A DNA stretch of 64,000 nucleotides from Saccharofermentans sp. (lineage in GTDB: Bacteria > Bacillota > Clostridia > Saccharofermentanales > Saccharofermentanaceae): contig JAEFAZ010000001.1 of NCBI GenBank assembly GCA_016292135.1, positions 1-64,000 of the forward strand. Reading direction: 5' to 3'. Positions 8,232 through 15,743 of this stretch are shown one piece after another. Both the position numbers and the translations under genes were made by a program. The notes beneath the pieces are model-generated. The model did no database searches, was not told the DNA's origin, and saw only the letters and a program-made list of their open reading frames with translations. Position 1 is the first letter of the stretch. Every line of letters begins with the position of its first letter.

Positions 8232-9635
8232 ATGAAAAAGACAAGACTTATTCCGGAAAGGATCCATATAAAGGCTGTCAGCATGGTCATGGCAGTCATG
8301 ATGGTCATGTCTTCGCCGGTCCTTCTCGCAGGATGCGGAAAAGACGATGAGAAGGATCTTCCTGCGGATTACGGAACATACGGCGCGGATATAGCAAGGG
8401 AGCTGGCACAAAAATATCCCTACAGAAAACCTTATTCTTCTGAGGAAGCTGCGGCCGGCGCCTATATCGAAGAAAAGATGAAAGCCTTGGGATTTGAGCC
8501 CGTGGTCCAGACCTTCAGTTCAAGATCAGGCACATCCCGCAACTATGTCGTCAGCATTCCCGGCAAGGGTTTTTACATGCAGGATAAAGCCGGGGAATAT
8601 TCGCTTCAGCATCCTTTGGCAATAGTCGGCGCCCATTACGATTCGTCTTTCGACCGTGAGTCTGCCGAAGCCTTTATCAAAGAGCTCGAGGCTCAAGAAA
8701 ATCAGGACACCGAAAAGCAGGACAAAAAGAAGAAGAAAAAGAAGAAGGATCAGGAGACAGAGGAGACACAGGCTCCCGTATACAATATCACTTACGACGG
8801 ACTTTCCGACAACGCTTCCGGCATCGGATGTCTTCTGACGGCGCTTGCACATGTAAAGGAATACAAGAACTTAGGTTACGATGTCATGTTCGTGGCTTTC
8901 GGCGCTGGCAACGATGATTTTGCAGGTGCAGAATATTTCCTTAAGTCACTTACGCCGGAACAGAAGGCTTCAATAGAAGTTATGTACTGCATCGACAGTA
9001 TCTATGCGGGCAGCAAGATCTATGCTTCTGCAGGATTAAGCTCAGTCGCATCTAAAGGCAATAAGTACGAACTGAGGCGCAAGCTCTATAAGACTTACGA
9101 TATATGTTACAGAAATACTCTTTATTCCAATTACAAGTTTGATATCTGCTACAACGAATCCGATATCTATGCCGATATCAACGGAGACGGAAGTGAGGAA
9201 CTTTTCGCTGAGATATCCAACAACAAGTCGGATTACATCCCTTTCGACAACGCCAAGATCCCCGTAGTCTACATCGAGAGTTACGACTACAATTTCGATG
9301 AGCTTGAAGAGATGAAAGACACCAAGAATCTTAATCTCAAGGATTATAACGGCATCGTAAGAGGGACGCCTCTCGATTCGACCGTCATCCTCGATCCGAT
9401 CTTCAAGACGGATGAGCAGGACCTGCTCCAGATCAGAGTGAACTGTATCGCTTTCGTTATAATCGAGACGATCAATGACGGTTCGTCAAACGGAATGACC
9501 GAGAGCGAATATAAGAACTTCCTTGAGAATCAGAAGAGGGGAGCCGAGATAGTAGAATCGCAGGCAGATGCTGCTGCCGCGTCCGTGACTGACCCGTCTG
9601 TTATGAAAGAAGCCTTGTACGGCAAGAAAGACTGA
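8232..9635 (+). CDS. M28-family peptidase-like lipoprotein lacking metal ligands
   Basis: 467 residues. The ATG at 8232 follows CGGAG (8215-8219); an ATG at 8220 is in frame but has no site of its own. A long signal ends in the lipobox LLAGC. The M28 aminopeptidase fold is clear: GAHYDS (His135, Asp137), SDNASG (Asp193) and an Asp at 255 in YCIDS. The invariant Glu-Glu pair, expected in AFGxEE, reads AFGAGN (Gly226-Asn227), and the late His ligand (YHTPxDT) reads VRGTPLDS. A two-zinc site would be incomplete, so a pseudoenzyme or a shifted active site is likely. A low-complexity Lys/Glu insertion (8 Lys in a row) lies at about 165-178. It directly follows the AroB-like gene. Confidence 0.75.
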   Translation: MKKTRLIPERIHIKAVSMVMAVMMVMSSPVLLAGCGKDDEKDLPADYGTYGADIARELAQKYPYRKPYSSEEAAAGAYIEEKMKALGFEPVVQTFSSRSGTSRNYVVSIPGKGFYMQDKAGEYSLQHPLAIVGAHYDSSFDRESAEAFIKELEAQENQDTEKQDKKKKKKKKDQETEETQAPVYNITYDGLSDNASGIGCLLTALAHVKEYKNLGYDVMFVAFGAGNDDFAGAEYFLKSLTPEQKASIEVMYCIDSIYAGSKIYASAGLSSVASKGNKYELRRKLYKTYDICYRNTLYSNYKFDICYNESDIYADINGDGSEELFAEISNNKSDYIPFDNAKIPVVYIESYDYNFDELEEMKDTKNLNLKDYNGIVRGTPLDSTVILDPIFKTDEQDLLQIRVNCIAFVIIETINDGSSNGMTESEYKNFLENQKRGAEIVESQADAAAASVTDPSVMKEALYGKKD

Positions 9636-9647
9636 AGATAAGACAAG

Positions 9648-9675
9648 AAGAGCAGCGGATCCGCTGCTCTTTTTT
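9648..9675 (+). terminator. Intrinsic terminator after the M28-like gene
   Basis: A perfect palindromic stem (9648-9659 with 9660-9671, centred on GGATCC) runs into a T stretch to 9675. It ends the 7184-9635 operon and overlaps the 3' end of the convergent pseudouridine synthase gene, whose stop codon is at 9674. Confidence 0.85.
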
Positions 9676-10402
9676 ATCCGGTTACGGCTTTAAGTTCTCC
9701 GATCTCTTTTTCGGTTAGCTTGCGTGTCTTGCCGGTCTCAAGGTCGCCGAGACTGATGTTTGCGAACCTGATCCTCTTAAGGCGTACGACACGGTATCCC
9801 GTTTCTTCGCACATCCTTCTTATCTGACGGTTAAGTCCCTGAGTAAGGATGATCTTGAAGGTGCGCTCTCCGGTCTTTTTAACCTTGCAGGGGAGAGTGG
9901 TCCTGTCAAGATCAGGAAGATATATGCCTGATCCCATTTTCGAGATGAAGTCATCCGTTAGGGGTTTATCCACTGCCACAAGATATTCTTTTTCGTGGGC
10001 TCCTTCAGTCCTAAGGAGCAGATTGGCTGTGATGCCGTCATTGGTGAGCAGTATGAGACCGGTCGATTCCTTATCGAGCCTTCCTATGGTAAAGAGCCTT
10101 TCGGGATAGCCGATATAATCGATGATGTTGTCCGGATCGTCGGGAGATGCCGTGCAGGTGATCCCGCGCGGCTTGTTGAGCATGATGAAGATATCGGAGG
10201 TATTGGGCTTTATGACCTTGCCGTCGAATGCGACCTCGTCAGAGGGAGCCACACGGCTTCCCATGTCTGCTGTCTTTCCGTTGATCGTGATCCTGCCTTC
10301 TTCGATGAGCTTGTCGGCAGCTCTTCTGGAACAGATGCCGCAGGAAGCGATATAACGGTTGATCCTGACGGGTTCTGAAGACGGATTGTCACTGCCAGGC
10401 AT
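9674..10402 (-). CDS. RsuA/RluF-type 23S rRNA pseudouridine synthase
   Basis: 242 residues. N-terminal S4 RNA-binding domain (about 12-60: INRYIASCGICSRRAADKL) and a catalytic domain with the Asp motif GRLDKESTGL near 109. The end of the protein (TQGLNRQIRRMCEETGY, then VRLKRIRFANISL) resembles RluF, which modifies the U2604 region of 23S rRNA, more than RluB or RsuA. The exact target base is inferred. The start codon lies inside the 3' end of the histidine kinase gene (14-base overlap), so it is translated as part of the two-component operon, an unexpected partnership. Confidence 0.88.
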   Translation of the reverse strand: MPGSDNPSSEPVRINRYIASCGICSRRAADKLIEEGRITINGKTADMGSRVAPSDEVAFDGKVIKPNTSDIFIMLNKPRGITCTASPDDPDNIIDYIGYPERLFTIGRLDKESTGLILLTNDGITANLLLRTEGAHEKEYLVAVDKPLTDDFISKMGSGIYLPDLDRTTLPCKVKKTGERTFKIILTQGLNRQIRRMCEETGYRVVRLKRIRFANISLGDLETGKTRKLTEKEIGELKAVTG

Positions 10403-12191
10403 TTCCGGCCTCCGCCTTGGAGAGTGTGAACGTAAAGGTCGCGCCTTCTCCGTATTTGCTGTTGACCTTGATGGTCTCGCCCATGTATGTCAAAAGTTCC
10501 TTGGCGATCGAAAGACCGAGACCCGTGCCCTTCTTGCCGCGGGCGCGGTCAGCCTTGAAGAATCTGTCAAAGATGTTGTTTATGTCGTATTCATGTATGC
10601 CCTGGCCTGTATCGGCTACGGAAACATATACTTTCTTCTCCGCTTCGATATAGTCGGTCATGATTGTTATCGATTTTCCGGGTGGAGTGTATTTCTTGGC
10701 ATTGTCGAGAAGAATGATGAGGATCTGCTCAACACGGTCAGGGTTGCCCATGACGGTGGGGAGGTGACCTGAATTGAAGATAACGTTGAAGGTAAGACCT
10801 GAATCTTCGATGATGGGTCTCATCTTGATCTCAAGATCGGAGATGAGATTGTTGAGATCGAAGGGGAAGGTCTTGAGAGCCATCGTGCCCGACTGGAGTT
10901 TGGACAGCTCTAACATGTCCGTGATCAGACGTGAAAGGCGCATCGTCTCGTCGAGTATGATGTTGTAGTATCTCTTGCGGTCTTCTTCAGACTTTACCAT
11001 TCCGTCAGCCAGAGGCTCGATGAGTCCTCTTAAGGTCTGAAGCGGTGTGCGGAGCTCGTGCGATATGTTAGCAACATAATCCCTTCTGAACTGCTCGTTG
11101 CGCTGTTCGTTATAAATGTCACGGAAGAAACCCGTTGCGCCGATGCATTCGCCGGTCTCGACATCGAACTTCGGGATGATGGTTATCTGATAAGCATATT
11201 CACGGTCGAGTATGGTTCTTTCTTTATGCTCCTGGGTCGAGATGCATTCATCGAAATCCTTCCATACCTCATCGAAGGGGATGAGCTGAAGTCTCTCGGT
11301 GAACATGTTGTTTGCCTCGGCCCTGTCAAAGATCGTGTGTATGGCTTTGTTGACGATGATAGGATTGGATTCTTCATCCACAACGACGATGCCGTCGGAA
11401 ATGATGTCGAAGATATCCTGCAGTCTGTTACGTTCAGTCGTTATATCGGAGATGGAACGGGAAAGACGGTCAGCCATCGTGTTGAATGAGGCACCGAGTT
11501 CTCCGACTTCGCTGTCGTCCGATTCATCGGCACGGATATTGTAGTTTCCTTTCGAATATTCGACCGCGACATTGTTGATCGACTGGATAGGAAGGAGGAT
11601 CCTTCTGATGAAAAGATATGCGGGGATCATCATGAGCATGCCCGCAAGGAGCGTGGAGATCAGGAGGATGTTAAGGAACTTCATTACCACCGTGTTATAG
11701 ATGGATGAAGAGGATATCGCGACAAGGTATGCTGGTTCGCCGTTGAACAGCACGGACTGGAAGATAATGAGGATCTTATTGGATGCGGAAGAAGAATCTA
11801 TAGAAAAATAACTTACGCCTTCCTCCATCTTGCTCTTGTCTGCCTTGCGGAATTGTTCCAAGGCCTCGTTGGTCTCCTCAGCGGAAACTTTCAGGTATTC
11901 CTTTTTGCGGGCGATGATGTTGTAGTTGCCGTCGATGAGATAAAAGTCCTGATCGGAGGCGCTTACGGATTCGAAGAACTTATCCCTGTAATCATCATTA
12001 TCGAAAAAATCCGTCTTCAGACGGAAGAGCTGACAATATACTTTGTTCTGGTCGACAGCTGTCTGGACCTCGGTTGAATATGTTTCACGTCTTCCGGCCA
12101 TAAAGAAGGCTATCATGGCGATCAGCATCGAAGCAGCCAATGCTCCGATAACGAGGGAAGATACTCTTCGAAGCAAAGTGCTCTGATGCAT
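10389..12191 (-). CDS. Sensor histidine kinase with HAMP and PAS domains (WalK/PhoR-like)
   Basis: 600-residue membrane sensor. Order: TM1 (about 10-30), an extracellular sensor of about 145 residues, TM2 (about 175-197), HAMP (about 198-250), a PAS domain (about 255-360), HisKA with the phosphoacceptor His378 in VANISHELRTPL, and a HATPase domain with N (LLDNAKKYT), G1 (DTGQG), F and G2 (GTGLGLS) boxes. All catalytic motifs look intact. It phosphorylates the response regulator encoded just upstream; the genes overlap by one base (TAATG). The architecture matches the WalK/PhoR/ResE group; the signal is unknown. Confidence 0.93.
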   Translation of the reverse strand: MHQSTLLRRVSSLVIGALAASMLIAMIAFFMAGRRETYSTEVQTAVDQNKVYCQLFRLKTDFFDNDDYRDKFFESVSASDQDFYLIDGNYNIIARKKEYLKVSAEETNEALEQFRKADKSKMEEGVSYFSIDSSSASNKILIIFQSVLFNGEPAYLVAISSSSIYNTVVMKFLNILLISTLLAGMLMMIPAYLFIRRILLPIQSINNVAVEYSKGNYNIRADESDDSEVGELGASFNTMADRLSRSISDITTERNRLQDIFDIISDGIVVVDEESNPIIVNKAIHTIFDRAEANNMFTERLQLIPFDEVWKDFDECISTQEHKERTILDREYAYQITIIPKFDVETGECIGATGFFRDIYNEQRNEQFRRDYVANISHELRTPLQTLRGLIEPLADGMVKSEEDRKRYYNIILDETMRLSRLITDMLELSKLQSGTMALKTFPFDLNNLISDLEIKMRPIIEDSGLTFNVIFNSGHLPTVMGNPDRVEQILIILLDNAKKYTPPGKSITIMTDYIEAEKKVYVSVADTGQGIHEYDINNIFDRFFKADRARGKKGTGLGLSIAKELLTYMGETIKVNSKYGEGATFTFTLSKAEAGNAWQ

Positions 12192-12880
12192 TACTGGACC
12201 TCGAACTTGTAACCTTTACCGTATATAGTCTGGATGCTCCAGGGTGCGTTGTCAAAAGTGGTCTTTTGTCTGATCCTCTTGATGTGAGTGTCAACAGTTC
12301 TGGGGTCGCCGACATAATCGGTTCCCCATACGGATTCCAGGATCTGAGTCCTGTCGTAGATCTGTCCCGGATGGGAAGCCAAGAGATAGAGTATCTCTAC
12401 TTCCTTGGGTGTGAACTGTGTATCTTCACCGTTGACCTTAACGGAGTAGTTCTTAAGGTTGATATCAAGACCCGTATATTTGATGGCGGAAGCAACATCG
12501 GGTTGATCCGTGATCCTTCTCAGGACAGCCTTGATCCTGGCAAGGACTTCACGGGGAGAGAAGGGCTTAACGATATAGTCGTCAGCTCCGAGTTCCAATC
12601 CGAGGATCTTATCGATCTCTTCGCCCTTTGCAGTCAGGATGATGATCGGAACCGTCATGGTCTTGCGCAGTTCACGGCATACATCGAGTCCGTTCATCTC
12701 GGGCATCATGACATCCAGGAGGATGAGGTCCGGATTGCAGCTCGTGGCCATATCAAGAGCCTGCGCGCCGTCATAAGCATCAGCATGCGAAAAGTTATCG
12801 TTATCCAGATATAAAGAAAGCGACTCGTGTACGACGGGGTCGTCATCGCAGATAAGTATAAGAGGTACGGATTGAGACAT
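12191..12880 (-). CDS. OmpR/PhoB-family response regulator
   Basis: 229 residues. N-terminal receiver domain with the acidic cluster Asp12-14, the phosphoacceptor Asp56 in ILLDVMMPEMNG and the conserved Lys in DDYIVKPF. The C-terminal winged helix (about 130-229) contains the DNA-recognition part (VDTHIKRIRQK) and the final GKGYKFE motif. The start at 12880 is preceded by GAGGTG. It is the first gene of the operon with the kinase and the RluF-like enzyme. A divergent lipoprotein gene begins 148 bases away and is a candidate target. Confidence 0.95.
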   Translation of the reverse strand: MSQSVPLILICDDDPVVHESLSLYLDNDNFSHADAYDGAQALDMATSCNPDLILLDVMMPEMNGLDVCRELRKTMTVPIIILTAKGEEIDKILGLELGADDYIVKPFSPREVLARIKAVLRRITDQPDVASAIKYTGLDINLKNYSVKVNGEDTQFTPKEVEILYLLASHPGQIYDRTQILESVWGTDYVGDPRTVDTHIKRIRQKTTFDNAPWSIQTIYGKGYKFEVQ

Positions 12881-13027
12881 AGTAACACCTCAGACAGAAT
12901 TTTCATTGATTATATCTTATTTGTTGCTCCTTGTGTGTGAATAAATAAAAAACAAAGGAGTTTTCCCTTTTTTTGTTATATAATCGACTGGAAATATAAA
13001 GACAGGTCTTAAGGAGCATCCCGGAAC
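12881..13027. promoter_or_regulatory. Divergent intergenic region with two -10-like boxes
   Basis: Leftward, TATAAT is read from 12914 to 12909, 29 bases before the response regulator start. Rightward, TATAAT lies at 12979-12984, 44 bases before the lipoprotein start. Neither has a recognisable -35. A T/A-rich stretch (12940-12978) lies between them. The missing -35 boxes suggest activator dependence, and the regulator encoded alongside could be that activator; this is inference. Confidence 0.4.
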
Positions 13028-13951
13028 ATGCGCAGAGAGTTCAGATATAAGCGTTTTCTGACTGCAGCCGTCACATTGACGGTCGTGATTCCGTTGATGT
13101 TCTTGTCATCCTGCAGTTATGTGAGAAAGACCGTTGATGAAAGATCCTGCATCAACTTTGTCGACAGTATGCTGGAAGACTATCTCGCATCTCCGCAAAA
13201 GTATAAATGGAGCAAGGTCTGTGAGACAGGATATAACCCTGCTTCACTCGATAAGAACCAGGCTGAACTCTTAAACTTCGCTGCAAGCAAGGTCAAGTAT
13301 TTTGAAAGGTCCGTTACGACTGACGGCACAGGGGAGATGGCCAAGGTTTCCTATACTTTTACCAATGTTCCCGATGTCAGCAAGCTCAACATATATGAAT
13401 CCGATCTTGCAAAGATAAAAAATGAGATCAGGGAGTTAGACAGGATCGATCTCGAAGTGACTTTCCAGATCGTAAAGTCCGGGGACGGATGGCGCTTTCA
13501 TTCCCTGTCAAAGTTCGGCAGATACTTTATCCATCCCTTCTGTGATCTCGTGATCGGAGAAGAAAAGACGGCAGACCCGGATCCTGTTCCGAGCGGTTTC
13601 GTTCCGTCAGGCGCATCTGATCTCAAGGATAACTATCTCGCATCCGTCTGGTACGGGATCGAGACGGGAAATCCTCTCGATGATCTCACCGTATCCGATG
13701 CCTATGCCGTCCAGAATGTATTCTATTTCAAAGAACCTGTATCCGGGACGTTCTTAGCAACATTGATGAACGATTCCAATGAAGAGATAATGAGAATGGA
13801 AATAAAAGTTGAAGGGCAGATAACGGTAGTCTGCGATTTTTCCGCAGGCCTGGAGGGAATGGGAACATTCGCTCCCGGTAAATACCGCGTTGATCTGTAT
13901 GCTCAGGGAGAGCATATCGGATCTTCAGACTATCTTAAGGTGACCAGATGA
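13028..13951 (+). CDS. Lipoprotein of unknown function
   Basis: 307 residues. AAGGAG at 13011-13016 supports the ATG at 13028. The N-terminus has basic residues, a hydrophobic helix and the lipobox FLSSC (Cys about 29), so the protein should be anchored to the outer face of the membrane. The remainder is soluble: a first part (about 35-175) with a repeated-helix and beta character, and a C-terminal beta-rich part (about 200-305). I do not recognise a family. Its stop overlaps the start of the methyltransferase gene (ATGATG), implying coupling, though the two proteins act in different compartments. Confidence 0.75.
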   Translation: MRREFRYKRFLTAAVTLTVVIPLMFLSSCSYVRKTVDERSCINFVDSMLEDYLASPQKYKWSKVCETGYNPASLDKNQAELLNFAASKVKYFERSVTTDGTGEMAKVSYTFTNVPDVSKLNIYESDLAKIKNEIRELDRIDLEVTFQIVKSGDGWRFHSLSKFGRYFIHPFCDLVIGEEKTADPDPVPSGFVPSGASDLKDNYLASVWYGIETGNPLDDLTVSDAYAVQNVFYFKEPVSGTFLATLMNDSNEEIMRMEIKVEGQITVVCDFSAGLEGMGTFAPGKYRVDLYAQGEHIGSSDYLKVTR

Positions 13952-14838
13952 TGTTTATTGCAGACAAATGGAAAGACTATGAGATTATCTATGCCGGTGA
14001 CGGCATGAAATACGAGCGGTGGAAAGATGTTGTTCTTCTCCGTCCGGATCCCCAGGCAGTCTGGCCCGTCGTGAAGAACGGCGCCGTCTGTGACTGGAAG
14101 GACATAGAAAGACCTGACGCCGTTTATGAGAGGAGCTCCACGGGAGGCGGCATGTGGCACAACAACCACAAGATACCTTCCTCTTGGAATGTCACTTATT
14201 CCTGTCTGGGATATGATCTCAAGTTCGGGATCGAACCTATGTCGTTCAAGCATACAGGTCTTTTCCCTGAACAGGCTGCCAACTGGGACTTTATGGCAGG
14301 GCTTATTCGTGCGTCAGGCAGGGAAGACGTCAAGGTCCTCAACCTTTTCGGATACACCGGCGCCGCGACATGTGCGCTGGCTTCTGCAGGAGCGGCGGAA
14401 GTCGTTCACTGTGATGCCTCGAAAGGCATGAATGCCAAGGCAAAGCACAATATCGAACTGTCGGGACTGACGGATAGTTATGTCCGCTTCATAACCGAGG
14501 ACTGCAGGAAGTTCGTCGAGCGTGAACTCCGCCGCGGAAGAAAGTACGACGGCATCGTAATGGATCCGCCTTCATACGGACGCGGACCTTCCGGCGAACT
14601 TTGGAAACTCGAGGATTCCTTCTATGAACTGGCTGAACTTGCAGGGCGCCTCTTATCGGATGATCCCCTCTTCTTCGTTGCGAGTTCATATGCGACTGCG
14701 ATCACCTGTGAAGCATCCGCCCAGATAATCAAGCTTGCCATGCCTGAAGGCCGTGTAGCCTCAGGCGAACTGGGCCTTCCCGTAACCCGTATGGGCATCA
14801 ACCTTCCCTGCGGAGCATCAGCAAGATGGACTCCCTGA
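13948..14838 (+). CDS. Class I SAM-dependent RNA methyltransferase (RlmI/RlmK-like)
   Basis: 296 residues. The SAM-binding motif I is VLNLFGYTGAATCALASAGA (about 131-150), motif II is VHCDASKGM and the catalytic motif IV is MDPPSYGRG (about 198-206), the NPPY/DPP type of C5 or N-methyltransferases acting on rRNA. The pattern fits the Methyltrans_SAM family that includes RlmI (23S rRNA m5C), but the N-terminal PUA domain of RlmI is not obvious, so the target is uncertain. It overlaps the lipoprotein gene upstream by 4 bases and the RluA-like gene downstream by 13, forming an RNA-modification pair. Confidence 0.85.
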   Translation: MMFIADKWKDYEIIYAGDGMKYERWKDVVLLRPDPQAVWPVVKNGAVCDWKDIERPDAVYERSSTGGGMWHNNHKIPSSWNVTYSCLGYDLKFGIEPMSFKHTGLFPEQAANWDFMAGLIRASGREDVKVLNLFGYTGAATCALASAGAAEVVHCDASKGMNAKAKHNIELSGLTDSYVRFITEDCRKFVERELRRGRKYDGIVMDPPSYGRGPSGELWKLEDSFYELAELAGRLLSDDPLFFVASSYATAITCEASAQIIKLAMPEGRVASGELGLPVTRMGINLPCGASARWTP

Positions 14839-15536
14839 TGCAGGCTGCGGACAAGGGCCCGGGACACGGGGTCTCTATCATATTTGAAGACAACCACGTG
14901 CTGGTGGCGTTTAAGCCTGCCGGCATCCTTTCACAGGAAGATAAGACCGGTGAGCCCGACATGCTCACGATCCTCAAAGACTACATAAAAATCAGGGATT
15001 CCAAGCCGGGCAATGTCTGGCTCGGCCTGCTGCACCGGCTTGACAGGCCGGTATCGGGAGTGATGGTCTTCGCCAAGACTTCCAAGTGTGCATCGAGAAT
15101 CTCCGAGCAGATCAGGCTGCGCAAGGTCAGAAAGTGTTACCGAGCAGTCGTATCGGGTGTTTTCGATGCAAGGGAAGGTGCGCTTGAAGACTATATCCTT
15201 AAGGACGAAAAGGCCAATACTGTTAAAGTCACAGGCAGTTCCGTTCCGGGAGCGAAGAAGGCAAGGCTTGTTTACCGCGTACTGGATCAGAAAGATGACA
15301 TGAGCCTTGTCGAGATCGAGCTTGAGACAGGCAGATCACACCAGATCAGGGCCCAGATGGCGCATGCCGGACACCCCCTGATCGCTGACAGGAAGTACGG
15401 CAAGGGGAAAGAAACATGTGATATTGCCCTGCAGTCTTTCCTGATAGGCTTTTCGCACCCGGTCAGCGGCGAATATCATGAATATCAGATACCGCTGCCG
15501 TCAGATTACCCCTGGAGCGTCTTCTGCAATTCCTAA
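14826..15536 (+). CDS. RluA-family pseudouridine synthase
   Basis: 236 residues; isomerises uridine to pseudouridine in rRNA or tRNA. The catalytic Asp is in GLLHRLDRPVSGVMVFAKT (about residue 75), with the later RluA motif ETGRSHQIRAQMAHAGHPL. There is no N-terminal S4 domain, as in the short RluA/RluC-like enzymes of Bacillota, so the target cannot be named. GGAG at 14812-14815 supports the ATG at 14826, inside the methyltransferase gene. Confidence 0.9.
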   Translation: MDSLMQAADKGPGHGVSIIFEDNHVLVAFKPAGILSQEDKTGEPDMLTILKDYIKIRDSKPGNVWLGLLHRLDRPVSGVMVFAKTSKCASRISEQIRLRKVRKCYRAVVSGVFDAREGALEDYILKDEKANTVKVTGSSVPGAKKARLVYRVLDQKDDMSLVEIELETGRSHQIRAQMAHAGHPLIADRKYGKGKETCDIALQSFLIGFSHPVSGEYHEYQIPLPSDYPWSVFCNS

Positions 15537-15600
15537 AGTCTCCCCAAAGAGCCTCAAGAGTCTCCAAATTGAGACTTTTTCGATGAAAACGGAGACTTTT
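15534..15600 (+). terminator. Terminator with alternative GTCTC/GAGAC pairings
   Basis: AGTCTC (15559-15564) pairs with GAGACT (15571-15576) followed by TTTT, a terminator-like hairpin after the RluA-like gene. The same left-arm sequence occurs earlier (AAAGTCTCC, 15534-15542, across the stop codon) and the right arm occurs again (GGAGACTTT, 15591-15599), followed by TTTTCC. Several mutually exclusive hairpins are thus possible. This lies upstream of the apparent ileS promoter, so it most likely ends the upstream transcript. Confidence 0.6.
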
Positions 15601-15652
15601 CCGGCAATCCTCTGTTTTTCGAAAACAGAAGACGGATATAGGGTGTTTTCCC

Positions 15653-15681
15653 TTGACTTTAAGTATATTTAACTTAATAAT
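15653..15681 (+). promoter_or_regulatory. Promoter for ileS
   Basis: TTGACT at 15653-15658 is followed, after 16-17 bases, by an AT-rich -10 (TAATAA/AATAAT, 15675-15681). The transcript would start near 15690, giving a short leader with a palindrome TTGCCGCGGCAA before the AAAGGTGA ribosome site at 15731-15738. No T-box motif fits in this leader. Confidence 0.55.
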
Positions 15682-15743
15682 ATAGAGTCGATTAATATTG
15701 CCGCGGCAAGACTATGCGCGGCCAAAATACAAAGGTGAAGAAT

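Noticed and set aside
15537..15743. T-box leader for ileS
   Set aside because: No AGTA-I, specifier or T-box TGGNACCGCG-like sequence is present, and the likely promoter leaves only a short leader.
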